Below, piece after piece: positions 26,411-34,429 of a stretch of DNA of 64,000 nt. This DNA is from Wolbachia endosymbiont (group A) of Rhinocyllus conicus (GTDB taxonomy: Bacteria; Pseudomonadota; Alphaproteobacteria; Rickettsiales; Anaplasmataceae), in assembly GCF_947250775.1 (NCBI RefSeq), contig NZ_OX366349.1:248001-312000 (forward strand), in the 5' to 3' direction. The notes under the pieces are model-generated. The model was not told where the DNA came from and ran no database searches. It saw only the letters and a program-made list of their open reading frames with translations. The position numbers were made by a program, and so were the translations under genes. Every line of letters begins with the position of its first letter. The first letter of the stretch is position 1.

Positions 26411-26488
26411 TATTTCCTCTATTATATCAACATATAATTCATATACTATAGTTTTCTCATTGTTACGATCATGCTAAGATCAACACAA

Positions 26489-26565
26489 TGGTGGGACTGG
26501 TAGGACTCGAACCTACGACCAATTCGTTATGAGCGAACTGCTCTAACCGACTGAGCTACAATCCC
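26489..26565 (-). tRNA. tRNA-Met (CAT)
   Basis: The 77-nt minus-strand sequence folds as a tRNA: acceptor GGGATTG pairs with CAGTCCC (one G-U), D loop AGCTCAGTCGGTTAGAGC, anticodon loop CTCATAA, T arm with GGTTCGAGTCC, and an encoded CCA at 26489-26491. CAT anticodons also occur in tRNA-Ile2, where the C is modified to lysidine; the acceptor stem does not settle this for me. Confidence 0.9.
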
Positions 26566-26607
26566 TTTTATCAATATTTATAATACACACAAAAGCAAAT
26601 TTGTCTA

Positions 26608-26931
26608 TTAGCTTATTTCACTATCAACCCAACTTAGCAAATCATTTGTTGCACCAATTTTGCGTGCAATTTCCTTACCATCTTGAAATATGATTAAAGT
26701 GGGTATAGATTGCACTCCATACTTACTTGGCACTTCAGTCCCTTCATCTATGTCGAACTTGCAGATCTTAATCTTGCCTTTTCTGTCTTTAGCCAACTGT
26801 TCAATACGCGGCATTAGACTTTTACATGGCCCACACCATTCTGCCCAAAAGTCTATCAGAACAAACCCTTTATAGTCAGTGACTTCAGATTTGAAATTTT
26901 GATCATTTACTGATATAATGTCATCACTCAT
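26608..26931 (-). CDS. trxA: thioredoxin
   Basis: This small disulfide reductase has the active site WCGPCK within FWAEWCGPCKSLMP, the conserved aspartate strand FVLIDFWA, and the cis-proline loop VQSIPTLIIFQDG. I start it at ATG 26931 (MSDDIISVNDQNF), giving the normal 107 aa. The open frame extends upstream to 26982 but that part has no family match. It lies close to tRNA-Met in the same orientation. Confidence 0.95.
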   Translation of the reverse strand: MSDDIISVNDQNFKSEVTDYKGFVLIDFWAEWCGPCKSLMPRIEQLAKDRKGKIKICKFDIDEGTEVPSKYGVQSIPTLIIFQDGKEIARKIGATNDLLSWVDSEIS

Positions 26932-27056
26932 AAGATACCTAAACTTAGAACGATTGCTTGTAAAATATAGCGCATCAATCAACAGTTAATCAACTAAATT
27001 CTTCTGAAAAATTGCCCTAAAGTGTCTTGCACAAACAAAAAACTTCTCACAAATGG

Positions 27057-27677
27057 TTATATCTGATGATTAAAGATATCCACGTTTTCCCAACCCATTA
27101 AGTCTAACTCAATGCGAGTAGGAAGAAATTCAAAGCACTTTTGGGCCAATTCTTTTCTATTTTCACGTTCCAACATTAAATCTAGCTTTTCCTTTATCTT
27201 ATGGAGATACAAAACATCAGATGCAGCATAATTTTTTTGTTTGTCTGTCAAATTTTCATTTCCCCAATCAGAAGATTGCTGTTGCTTATTTAATTTGGTA
27301 TCAAGTAGTTCTAAGCACAATTCTTTTAAGCTATGATTATCTGTGTAAGTGCGAACTAACCGTGAAGCTATTTTTGTGCAATAGCACGGAAGTGCCCAAG
27401 TTTTCAAGTAATAATGTATTATGCTCAGATCAAATCGCGCGAAGTGAAATATTTTAGTTATATTTTTATCCTCTAATATTTTTCTCAAATTTGGCGCTGT
27501 GTAATCGTTCTTGAGTTGAACTAAGTGAACGTTGCCATCATTAAAAGAGAGCTGCACAAGGCATAATCTATCTCTGCTATGAAGTAGCCCCATTGCCTCG
27601 GTATCAACAGCTATAGACCTTATATCATCTGGTATTGAACTAGCTGGCAAGTCGTCTTTATATAAAAATATTCCCAT
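27057..27677 (-). CDS. rnd: ribonuclease D, short form
   Basis: A DEDDy-type 3'-5' exoribonuclease: AVDTEAMGL holds the D-x-E, FHFARFDLS the second aspartate, and YAASDVLYL the last aspartate with tyrosine. At 206 aa it contains only the exonuclease domain without the C-terminal HRDC domains of the E. coli enzyme. Such short RNase D proteins are usual in alphaproteobacteria. It likely trims tRNA and other stable RNA. Confidence 0.9.
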   Translation of the reverse strand: MGIFLYKDDLPASSIPDDIRSIAVDTEAMGLLHSRDRLCLVQLSFNDGNVHLVQLKNDYTAPNLRKILEDKNITKIFHFARFDLSIIHYYLKTWALPCYCTKIASRLVRTYTDNHSLKELCLELLDTKLNKQQQSSDWGNENLTDKQKNYAASDVLYLHKIKEKLDLMLERENRKELAQKCFEFLPTRIELDLMGWENVDIFNHQI

Positions 27678-27805
27678 AAAATTAATACATTTTTTGGCAC
27701 AATTGAAAACCTATGATAATCAAAAATGAGCCTTAAGTATACGAAAAGATCATAGAAGGAACCACGCAAATTTATGGGCTCTCACATTTTTCGTGTACAC
27801 GGGGT

Positions 27806-28131
27806 GGCTTTGTTGCATCGCTACTTATGAAAGGCTAACTATAGCTAGGATTATAAGCAACCTATTGAAAATCTTGTTTTTTTGCAATCAATCTGATCAA
27901 ATTTAAGAATAGTAATTTATTATTTATATTAATAAACTTAATTCTATTGAAAATAGCTAAAGCATTGAAATTCTTGAATTTTAGCCGGATTAGTGAGTGG
28001 TAGTGAAATTTCTTTTACTCAAATTTAGGTATTCACTGACCGTTCTTGTTATAAATACCAGAATAATAAGCTACTGATATTCTCCATCTTTTTTATCTTT
28101 AATCCATCATAGCTAGCGATGCAACAAAGCC
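27806..28131. mobile_element. 326-bp IS903-type MITE, copy 1
   Basis: The element begins GGCTTTGTTGCATCGCT and ends with its inverse, and is flanked by the 9-bp duplication ACACGGGGT (27797-27805 and 28132-28140). It is a copy of 30370-30695 and 36561-36886 in the opposite orientation. It has no transposase; its ends resemble those of the IS5-family element at 37211-38297, which probably mobilised it. Confidence 0.88.
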
Positions 28132-28193
28132 ACACGGGGTTTACAAATCGCTGTATATGCCTATAATTAAGTAAATTTAGGTTAATTTAATTG

Positions 28194-28265
28194 CGGGAGT
28201 AGCTCAGTTGGTAGAGCGCAACCTTGCCAAGGTTGAGGTCGAGGGTTCGAACCCCTTCTCCCGCT
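28194..28265 (+). tRNA. tRNA-Gly (GCC)
   Basis: Acceptor GCGGGAG pairs with CTCCCGC, the D arm reads AGCTCAGTTGGTAGAGC, the anticodon loop is TTGCCAA in the stem CAACC/GGTTG, and the T arm carries GGTTCGAACCCC. CCA is not encoded. It stands alone between a MITE and repeat copy D. Confidence 0.95.
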
Positions 28266-28289
28266 CTTTACTTTCAAAATCATTTCGTC

Positions 28290-28600
28290 AAAAATCCCTT
28301 GACACATTTCGCCAGCGCCCTTATTATGACAATAAGGGTATTTATGACTCAAAACTTGTTTTTGACCTGCAGGCTCAATGACAAAATTCAGTAAAAAACT
28401 TAGGGTATTTATTGGCGGATTACATAAAATTATAGCGGCTGCATGTCTTTTAAATTTTTTCTACATTCAGCCAAACCGCGCTTAAACTAAGCGTCAGCAC
28501 ATTATTACAGCGCCACTTACAGCAATATAGAGTCAAAACTCGCTACTCGGGGCTTCTTTTGCCTTTTTTTTCATTTGGTAAATTTCTTAATGTTTATAGC
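28290..28600 (+). repeat. dispersed promoter-bearing repeat, copy D (diverged)
   Basis: This copy differs from A, C and E at many bases but keeps the layout: TTGACA at 28299-28304, 17 nt, TATTAT at 28322-28327, the CGCCAGCG spacer core, a middle block with AACCGCGCTTA, and the end GGGCTTCTTTTGCCTTTTTTT near 28549-28571. It contains no gene I can support. It is the most informative copy for asking what is under selection. Confidence 0.7.
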
Positions 28601-28833
28601 TCAAAGAGAGGTGTCATTCCAGCACTTGATGCTGGAATCCAGGAATTTTATCAAGTATAAAAGTTATGTTAAAATGCACCATTTATGGAAAACTAGATCC
28701 CAGTGTCTGGGCACTGGGATGACATCATAGGGGCGCTGGAATGACACCCTTTCCTAGATGGAGATAAATTACAATGTTTGTACAGTTATGGGATTGCGCA
28801 GTGGATGCAGTTTAACATAAAAAGCTTTGCTTT
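28601..28833. repeat. CACTGGGATGACA-type hairpin repeats before the DnaJ-ankyrin gene
   Basis: The block includes TTCCAGCACTTGATGCTGGAA and GATCCCAGTGTCTGGGCACTGGGAT-type hairpins (given here in part) linked by an AT-rich spacer. About 100 bp from 28633 recur after the gene at about 30704-30805, so the DnaJ-ankyrin gene is flanked by direct copies. Nothing else is evident up to the gene start. Confidence 0.8.
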
Positions 28834-30231
28834 TTGAAATTTTGGGTTATACTTAGCTTAAGATATTCCAGTGGGAGGTTTATTGTTAATAGAAAGGAAG
28901 CTTTAAAAATATTAGGCTTTAGTCCAAGTGATAATCCAAGTGAATACGAAATTAGAAAAGCATATAGAAAATTAGCTCTTGAATATCATCCTGATAAACA
29001 TTCAGGTGAGAGTAAGGATGTGCAAAAACAAAACGAGGAGAAATTTAAAGAATTAGGTGTTGCATATAACCTTTTCACTGGAAAAGATACGGAAGAAGTT
29101 ACAAAACTGACTGATGAAAATTTAGATGAAATTAATTCTCCTGAAGATTTAAAGTTTTATCTATATGAGGCTATCTCAGAGGGAAATACAGCATTTCTGA
29201 AAAAACTTTTTTCCAAGTTCAAGAGCAGTAAAGATGGAAAATTTGGTGATTATATTAATGATAATATATATGCCTATCCAGCACTGATGCTTTCTGTGCT
29301 TAAAGGGGGGGGGAACATTAAAATTATAAAGCTACTCTTGGAAAATGGTGCTAATTGTAACGTACAAGACGAATACGGTGACACTGCGTTACATCAGGCT
29401 TGTAGTGGCTGTTATGATGAAGTTGTAGAATTACTCCTGAAACATGGTGTTAACCCTAATATACAAAGAAAAAATGGTGACACTGCATTATTTGCCCATA
29501 TTATGTTTGGGTTACCCCGTAATGCGGATAGTAAAATTACGGAACTACTTCTGAAACATGGTGCTGATCCGAACATAAAAAACGATAACGGTGATTCTAC
29601 ATTATACTGGGCGTGTTATCGCAGGAATAGCAAGGTTGTAGAGTTGCTATTAAAGTACGGTGCTGACCCTCTTGCCAACAGTAATTCTGCACTATACTCA
29701 GCATTTCTAAAGGGGTACAACGAAATTATAGAGTTATTACTGCAATATCGTGCAGACCCTAACGTTATATTAGGTAGTGCTTGCAGAGGAGGTGACGTTG
29801 ATCTTGTAGAACTGCTTTTAAAATATGGTGCAGATCCTAAAGGAAAGGTTTATGACCGTGATACGGGTGGCCTAATAGAGCTAACTTCTGCATCTTTCGG
29901 AAACAGTAAAGTTAAAGTGCTACTAGCACAATATAGTGGTGTTGAGAAGCACTACCTGCGTAATCGAGCAATAGAAACTCTGGTCTTTTGCTGTTTTGCA
30001 GCAGGTTTTACTGCCTTGGGTGTTATGTATTCCCCTTGGTGCTTTATACCAGCAGTAATTTGTACAATCTTTACATGTCTTGCTGTAAGAGGTATTGTGA
30101 AGGCAGCATTTCTCACAGAAACAAAAGAACCTTCTCCTGAATTTGCTGAAGTTATTACTGAAAAAGTAGTAACTAATGTTGGGCTAAATGCCGAGGACAA
30201 TTCTAAAAGAATTGACAATGCATTAGCTTAA
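28834..30231 (+). CDS. DnaJ-domain, ankyrin-repeat membrane protein
   Basis: The frame opens at TTG 28834 with no clear ribosome site; a GGGAGG near 28874 suggests true initiation a few codons later, near VNRKEALKILG. Residues 20-85 are a J domain with the HPD motif at 52-54, which would stimulate an Hsp70. Residues about 145-345 hold ankyrin repeats (GDTALHQACSG, LLLKHGADPNIKNDNGDSTLYWAC and so on). Residues about 378-425 form two membrane helices, followed by an acidic tail. The combination suggests a membrane-attached protein that presents a J domain and binds a partner; a host-directed role is only a guess. Confidence 0.85.
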   Translation: MKFWVILSLRYSSGRFIVNRKEALKILGFSPSDNPSEYEIRKAYRKLALEYHPDKHSGESKDVQKQNEEKFKELGVAYNLFTGKDTEEVTKLTDENLDEINSPEDLKFYLYEAISEGNTAFLKKLFSKFKSSKDGKFGDYINDNIYAYPALMLSVLKGGGNIKIIKLLLENGANCNVQDEYGDTALHQACSGCYDEVVELLLKHGVNPNIQRKNGDTALFAHIMFGLPRNADSKITELLLKHGADPNIKNDNGDSTLYWACYRRNSKVVELLLKYGADPLANSNSALYSAFLKGYNEIIELLLQYRADPNVILGSACRGGDVDLVELLLKYGADPKGKVYDRDTGGLIELTSASFGNSKVKVLLAQYSGVEKHYLRNRAIETLVFCCFAAGFTALGVMYSPWCFIPAVICTIFTCLAVRGIVKAAFLTETKEPSPEFAEVITEKVVTNVGLNAEDNSKRIDNALA

Positions 30232-30369
30232 TCACAACTGTACGAGAATTGTGATTTAAGAGCAATCTCCACCAAGAAGGGTGTCATTCAAGTAGCTGAC
30301 ACTGGAATAACGTCCTCCTTTGTCATCCAAGTACCCTCTTCTTGTCATTCCAGTGCTTGGCACTGGAAT
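30232..30369. repeat. CACTGGAAT-type hairpin repeats
   Basis: Several partial hairpin units (GTCATTCAAGTAGCTGACACTGGAAT, in part; TGTCATTCCAGTGCTTGGCACTGGAAT, in part) lie between the DnaJ-ankyrin gene and MITE copy 2. The MITE used the CACTGGAAT of the last unit as its target. No gene is visible. Confidence 0.75.
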
Positions 30370-30695
30370 GGCTTTGTTGCATCGCTAGCTATGATGGATT
30401 AAAGATAAAAAAGATGGAGAATATCAGTAGCTTATTATTCTGGTATTTATAACAAGAACGGTCAGTGAATACCTAAATTTGAGTAAAAGAAATTTCACTA
30501 CCACTCACTAATCCGGCTAAAATTCAAGAATTTCAATGCTTTAGCTATTTTCAATAGAATTAAGTTTATTAATATAAATAATAAATTACTATTCTTAAAT
30601 TTGATCAGATTGATTGCAAAAAAACAAGATTTTCAATAGGTTGCTTATAATCCTAGCTATAGTTAGCCTTTCATAAGTAGCGATGCAACAAAGCC
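30370..30695. mobile_element. 326-bp IS903-type MITE, copy 2
   Basis: It is bounded by GGCTTTGTTGCATCGCT and its inverse and flanked by the 9-bp duplication CACTGGAAT (30361-30369 and 30696-30704). It is inserted into a hairpin repeat. It has the same length and, on reading, the same sequence as copies 1 and 3, so movement was recent. Confidence 0.9.
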
Positions 30696-31050
30696 CACTG
30701 GAATCCAGGAATTTTATCAAGTATAAAAGTTATGTTAAAATGCACCATTTATGGAAAACTAGATCCCAGTGTCTGGGCACTGGGATGACATCATAGGGGC
30801 ACTGGGATGACATCATAGGGGCGCTGGGATGACACCCTGACAATCGTCATCCCGCTACGTGTTAGCGGGATCTATGCTAAGAGATACCACGGCGGTATGA
30901 CGGTTCGCGGCGGTATGACGTAGGATTGCTGTCATTCCGCTACGTGTTAGCGGGATCTAGAGATACCGTGACGGTATGACGTAGGGGTTGCCGAGAACTT
31001 GTCATTCCAGTGCTTGACACTGGCATCCAGTTTTCTTTATAATTTCCTTT
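30696..31050. repeat. hairpin repeat cluster upstream of era
   Basis: From 30696 to about 30835 are CACTGGGAT units with ATGACATCATAGGGGC spacers. From 30838 to 30990 are GCTACGTGTTAGCGGGAT and ACGGTATGACG hairpins. A last CATTCCAGTGCTTGACACTGG unit ends about 25 bp before the era start. No gene is present. The region probably replaced the native leader of era. Confidence 0.8.
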
Positions 31051-31935
31051 GTGAAAGAACAAAAGTGCTTATTTGTAACCATAGCTGGCTTACCAAATGC
31101 TGGGAAGTCTACATTAATTAACAGCATCATAGGCAAGAAAATTGCAATTGTTACACCCAAAGTGCAAACAACAAGGACGCAAATAAGGGGTATTGCAACA
31201 TGCAACAACACACAAATTGTCTTTACTGACTCCCCAGGAATTTTCTCAGCAGAAACAAAACTTGAAAAAGCTTTAGTCAAATCTGCATGGTCAGCAATCA
31301 AGGGTGATGACATCACTTTGTTACTTGTTGATGTAAGCAATTATTTGAAAAATATAGAAAGAATTAAGACTATATTTACGCGGCTGCAGCGCACAAAAGG
31401 CAGATGCATTTTGGTTATCAATAAAACTGATTTGGTAAAAAGGCCAGAACTCAAGATGGCGCATGAGCATCTGAATTTGCTTTATAAATTTGAAAAAGTT
31501 TTTACGATATCAGCATTAAAGAATGATGGACTTTCTGATTTGATGAATTACTTGTCTGAAGTTGCACCGGTGAGCCCTTGGTTTTATGAAGAAGATCAAA
31601 TAACCGATTCCTCGACAAATTTTTTATCAGCAGAAATTACGAGAGAAAAATTATTCTTGAACTTGCGTGAAGAATTGCCATACTCTACAGCTGTTATAAC
31701 TGAACAATTTGAGGAAAAAAAAGATAAGAGTTTAGTCATCAAGCAGATCATATTCGTGTTGAAAGATAGTCATAAAAAAATAGTGCTAGGGAAAGATGGC
31801 AGTAATATTAAAAAAATTAATATCGAAGCACGTGCTGAACTAGAAAAATTATTTGAGTGCAAGGTTCACCTCTTTTTGTTCGTAAAAGTGCGACCTTGGA
31901 TCGACCGTCCTGAGGAGTATATAGGCAATGCTTAA
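31051..31935 (+). CDS. era: GTPase Era
   Basis: Era binds 16S rRNA and helps 30S maturation. The 294-aa protein has G1 GLPNAGKST near residues 13-21, G3 DSPGIF, G4 NKTDLV, a SALK segment for G5, and a C-terminal KH domain (about 205-290) with GKDGSNIKKINIEAR. The start is GTG at 31051, close behind a hairpin repeat with no strong ribosome site. It overlaps the next gene by 8 bp. Confidence 0.95.
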   Translation: MKEQKCLFVTIAGLPNAGKSTLINSIIGKKIAIVTPKVQTTRTQIRGIATCNNTQIVFTDSPGIFSAETKLEKALVKSAWSAIKGDDITLLLVDVSNYLKNIERIKTIFTRLQRTKGRCILVINKTDLVKRPELKMAHEHLNLLYKFEKVFTISALKNDGLSDLMNYLSEVAPVSPWFYEEDQITDSSTNFLSAEITREKLFLNLREELPYSTAVITEQFEEKKDKSLVIKQIIFVLKDSHKKIVLGKDGSNIKKINIEARAELEKLFECKVHLFLFVKVRPWIDRPEEYIGNA

Positions 31936-32737
31936 TTCTTTGTTAGTATTTGATATTGAAACTATACCAGATGTAAATTCCTACAAAAATTTACTCAATA
32001 TTAGTGATGATAGTAGTGTAGAAGAGAAAAGGGATGCATTAACAAAATACCACCTGGAAATAACAAACGGGCAAAACTCTTTTCTGCGTCAGCCCTTCCA
32101 CCAAATTGTAGTTATCAGTTTTTTACTTTGCAATATAAGCCACCAGAGCGGTTATGAGGTGTTCACACTGCAAGAAATAAGATCTGGAGGCACACTAAAT
32201 TCCAGTGAAAAGGAGCTAGTGAAAGGATTTTTTAACTACATATCAGAGAAAAAGCCAAGATTAGTTTCGTTCAACGGACGCACTTTTGATATACCAGTAC
32301 TGAAGTATCGTGCTATGATCCATGGCATTCAAGCAGAATACTTTCATAAAGCTGGTGATAAGTGGAATAGTTACAATCAGAGATATAGTAGTGATTGGCA
32401 TTGTGACTTACTTGAAACCCTCTCTGATTTTGGAGCCTCTGCAAGAGTAAAAATGAACGAAGTTTGTGCAGCATTTAACCTTCCTGGCAAGATTGGAGTT
32501 GATGGGTCACAAGTTATGGGCTTATACGATAGCGGCAAGATACAAGAGATTCGAGATTATTGTGAAACAGATGTGGTTAATACTTATTTGATTTACTTAA
32601 GGTTCATGCATCATCAGGGAAGGATCACTACTGAAAGCTACAACAAAAGCGTGGAAGAGCTGCTTTTAGAGTGCGAAAAAAAAGAACATCTAAAAAAATT
32701 TAAAGAGGAATGGTTGTGGTGGAAATTTTTATATTGA
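31928..32737 (+). CDS. PolB-like 3'-5' exonuclease
   Basis: The 269-aa protein has LLVFDIETIPDV (first D-x-E), LVSFNGRTFDIPVLKYRAM (second aspartate) and RDYCETDVVNTYLIYLRF (third aspartate). This is the DEDDy pattern of the stand-alone PolB exonuclease-like family. It is co-transcribed with era through an 8-bp overlap. A role in DNA or RNA trimming is inferred from the family. Confidence 0.85.
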   Translation: MLNSLLVFDIETIPDVNSYKNLLNISDDSSVEEKRDALTKYHLEITNGQNSFLRQPFHQIVVISFLLCNISHQSGYEVFTLQEIRSGGTLNSSEKELVKGFFNYISEKKPRLVSFNGRTFDIPVLKYRAMIHGIQAEYFHKAGDKWNSYNQRYSSDWHCDLLETLSDFGASARVKMNEVCAAFNLPGKIGVDGSQVMGLYDSGKIQEIRDYCETDVVNTYLIYLRFMHHQGRITTESYNKSVEELLLECEKKEHLKKFKEEWLWWKFLY

Positions 32738-32755
32738 ATTTAAATGAATAGATGT

Positions 32756-32783
32756 TATGGAGCAATCTAATAATTGCTCCATA
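32756..32783. terminator. hairpin between convergent genes
   Basis: TATGGAGCAAT and ATTGCTCCATA form a perfect 11-bp stem with a 6-nt loop between the convergent exonuclease and lipase genes. There is no strong T tract on either side, so it may be a weak bidirectional terminator or an RNA-end stabiliser. Confidence 0.6.
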
Positions 32784-32790
32784 GTAATAG

Positions 32791-34092
32791 TTATAAACTC
32801 CTTGCAGTAGACAAGTAATTCTCATATGCTATCTTGCTTTGCACAACTTCTGCTTGTTCAATCTGAGAAGAATTTTTATTTTTTACTTCTTCGAAAAAAT
32901 TTGACCCACCAAAAATATAATTTACTGCATTGGCAGCGTAATATTGAGCATTACCTAAAACTGCAGAGTTAATTTGACTTAATGCCCTAACGGGATAGTA
33001 AAAGAGAGATACGTTATTATTTGACTTGAAATCACTTTCATCCATTACTTTAACAGCTTCATGATAACCATCTATTTTATGAAAAGAATATCCTTCCGGT
33101 GCTGATATTCTTAATTGTGCACCTACATGAGCATAACCAAAAAGACCAGGTGATACTGCTGGAACTGGATCTTGTCTATGTTGAGTTACTCTAATGGTTT
33201 TTTCTTGAAGAACGTCATTATAAAATTTACTAGCAGTAAGGTCAAAAACTCTTGGATCACCAAAAGTTGCAACATGAATATCTTCAGCTCTTTCTGTTTT
33301 ATTAAGACATAAAGCAGCTATCTTAGCAATCGCCCCTCCCATGCTGTGACCTGTGAGATTGATTTTAAAATCTTTGATTTCTGATCCTTGTTTTTCAGCA
33401 TGAGATTTCAAAATGCCATAAAGATTAGGCCATGAATCCGTAAATGAGTTATAAAAACCACGATGAATTCTTCCACCGTCAGGTAAAAGTTCTGAAGTAG
33501 TAAAAGATGCATTTAGATCAGTAATTACATCGTTTAAACCATGGTTCAGACGAGTACCATGGTAAGCTATTGTTATTTCTTTACCTTTTATGAAAACGTG
33601 ACCAGCATCTTCCTCAAAACTATTACCAAATGGAATAATTTCATAACCTTCGCTAATAAGTTCAGCTCTGGTTTTATACATTTTTTCAGGTAATGGAATA
33701 ATTTCATAACCTTCCGTAGTAACTTCAAATCCAGTTTTGTATACTTCTTCAGCTAAGGTGTTGCATCTTTTTTCACTTAACTTATTGTCGTCATCACCAT
33801 AGCTTATTTTAGAGAAATTACTCATTTCTAATAATTTCTCTTTATTAAACCCTGCAATTTCTACAATACTTTCATCTATCTTGTGAGAAGAAGGTAAAGA
33901 ATGTGGTTCATTTGGGTCAGCAGGATTTATAAACTCATAATCTTCAATGATCTCAAACTCATCATCCACCTTATATTTGCCGTTATCTGCTAAGATGGAG
34001 CTTGATTGTTCAACATCACCTAATTGTGAATCTATACTACTTGCACTAGTACCTGTGGTGCTAAACCAATTGCGTAAAAAACTAAAATCCAT
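32791..34092 (-). CDS. class 3 lipase-family protein
   Basis: The 433-aa protein has the alpha/beta-hydrolase core of class 3 lipases: ITIAYHGTRL near residue 165, the nucleophile elbow LTGHSMGGAIAK near 249, VATFGDPRVFD, and HRQDPVPAVSPG with the catalytic aspartate region. A late histidine in KIDGYHEAV is the probable third residue. The N-terminal 150 residues are acidic and unlike the family. No signal peptide is seen. It could act on membranes after export by another route, or be intracellular. Confidence 0.85.
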   Translation of the reverse strand: MDFSFLRNWFSTTGTSASSIDSQLGDVEQSSSILADNGKYKVDDEFEIIEDYEFINPADPNEPHSLPSSHKIDESIVEIAGFNKEKLLEMSNFSKISYGDDDNKLSEKRCNTLAEEVYKTGFEVTTEGYEIIPLPEKMYKTRAELISEGYEIIPFGNSFEEDAGHVFIKGKEITIAYHGTRLNHGLNDVITDLNASFTTSELLPDGGRIHRGFYNSFTDSWPNLYGILKSHAEKQGSEIKDFKINLTGHSMGGAIAKIAALCLNKTERAEDIHVATFGDPRVFDLTASKFYNDVLQEKTIRVTQHRQDPVPAVSPGLFGYAHVGAQLRISAPEGYSFHKIDGYHEAVKVMDESDFKSNNNVSLFYYPVRALSQINSAVLGNAQYYAANAVNYIFGGSNFFEEVKNKNSSQIEQAEVVQSKIAYENYLSTARSL

Positions 34093-34130
34093 AACTACCT
34101 CAATCTACTATCAGCTAAACAATTTATTTA

Positions 34131-34159
34131 ACTATAATGTAGATTGATATTATTGTCAA
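34131..34159 (-). promoter_or_regulatory. predicted sigma70 promoter for the lipase gene
   Basis: On the minus strand TTGACA (34154-34159) and TATAGT (34131-34136) are separated by exactly 17 nt. The predicted start of transcription is near 34124, about 30 nt before the lipase ATG. This is a strong match for so AT-rich a genome. Confidence 0.65.
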
Positions 34160-34321
34160 TAGTATTTTCTATAATCTTTCTATTGCTAGAATAAAAAAAT
34201 TTTACTTCCATAGAATAAATAGTAGAGTTATAATGCACCAGCAGGCAAAAAATATTAACCTTTGTGCTAAATTTTGGTTAATATAAACGTTAGGCATATT
34301 AAAAAAGTTGTTTTTAAGGTG

Positions 34322-34350
34322 TTGCACTTTACTTTTGTTTTCGCTATAAG
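34322..34350 (+). promoter_or_regulatory. predicted sigma70 promoter for the porin gene
   Basis: TTGCAC (34322-34327), 17 nt, TATAAG (34345-34350) precedes the porin gene by about 80 nt. The rest of the 337-bp gap between the divergent lipase and porin genes is AT-rich and holds no gene. A GGGGG ribosome site lies 8 nt before the porin ATG. Confidence 0.55.
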
Positions 34351-34429
34351 ATTGCTTTAAGTTGAATTTTCAACATTTTTATATATTTACATTTAAGACA
34401 ATGATTTCGAAATTTTTTGGGGGCACTTC

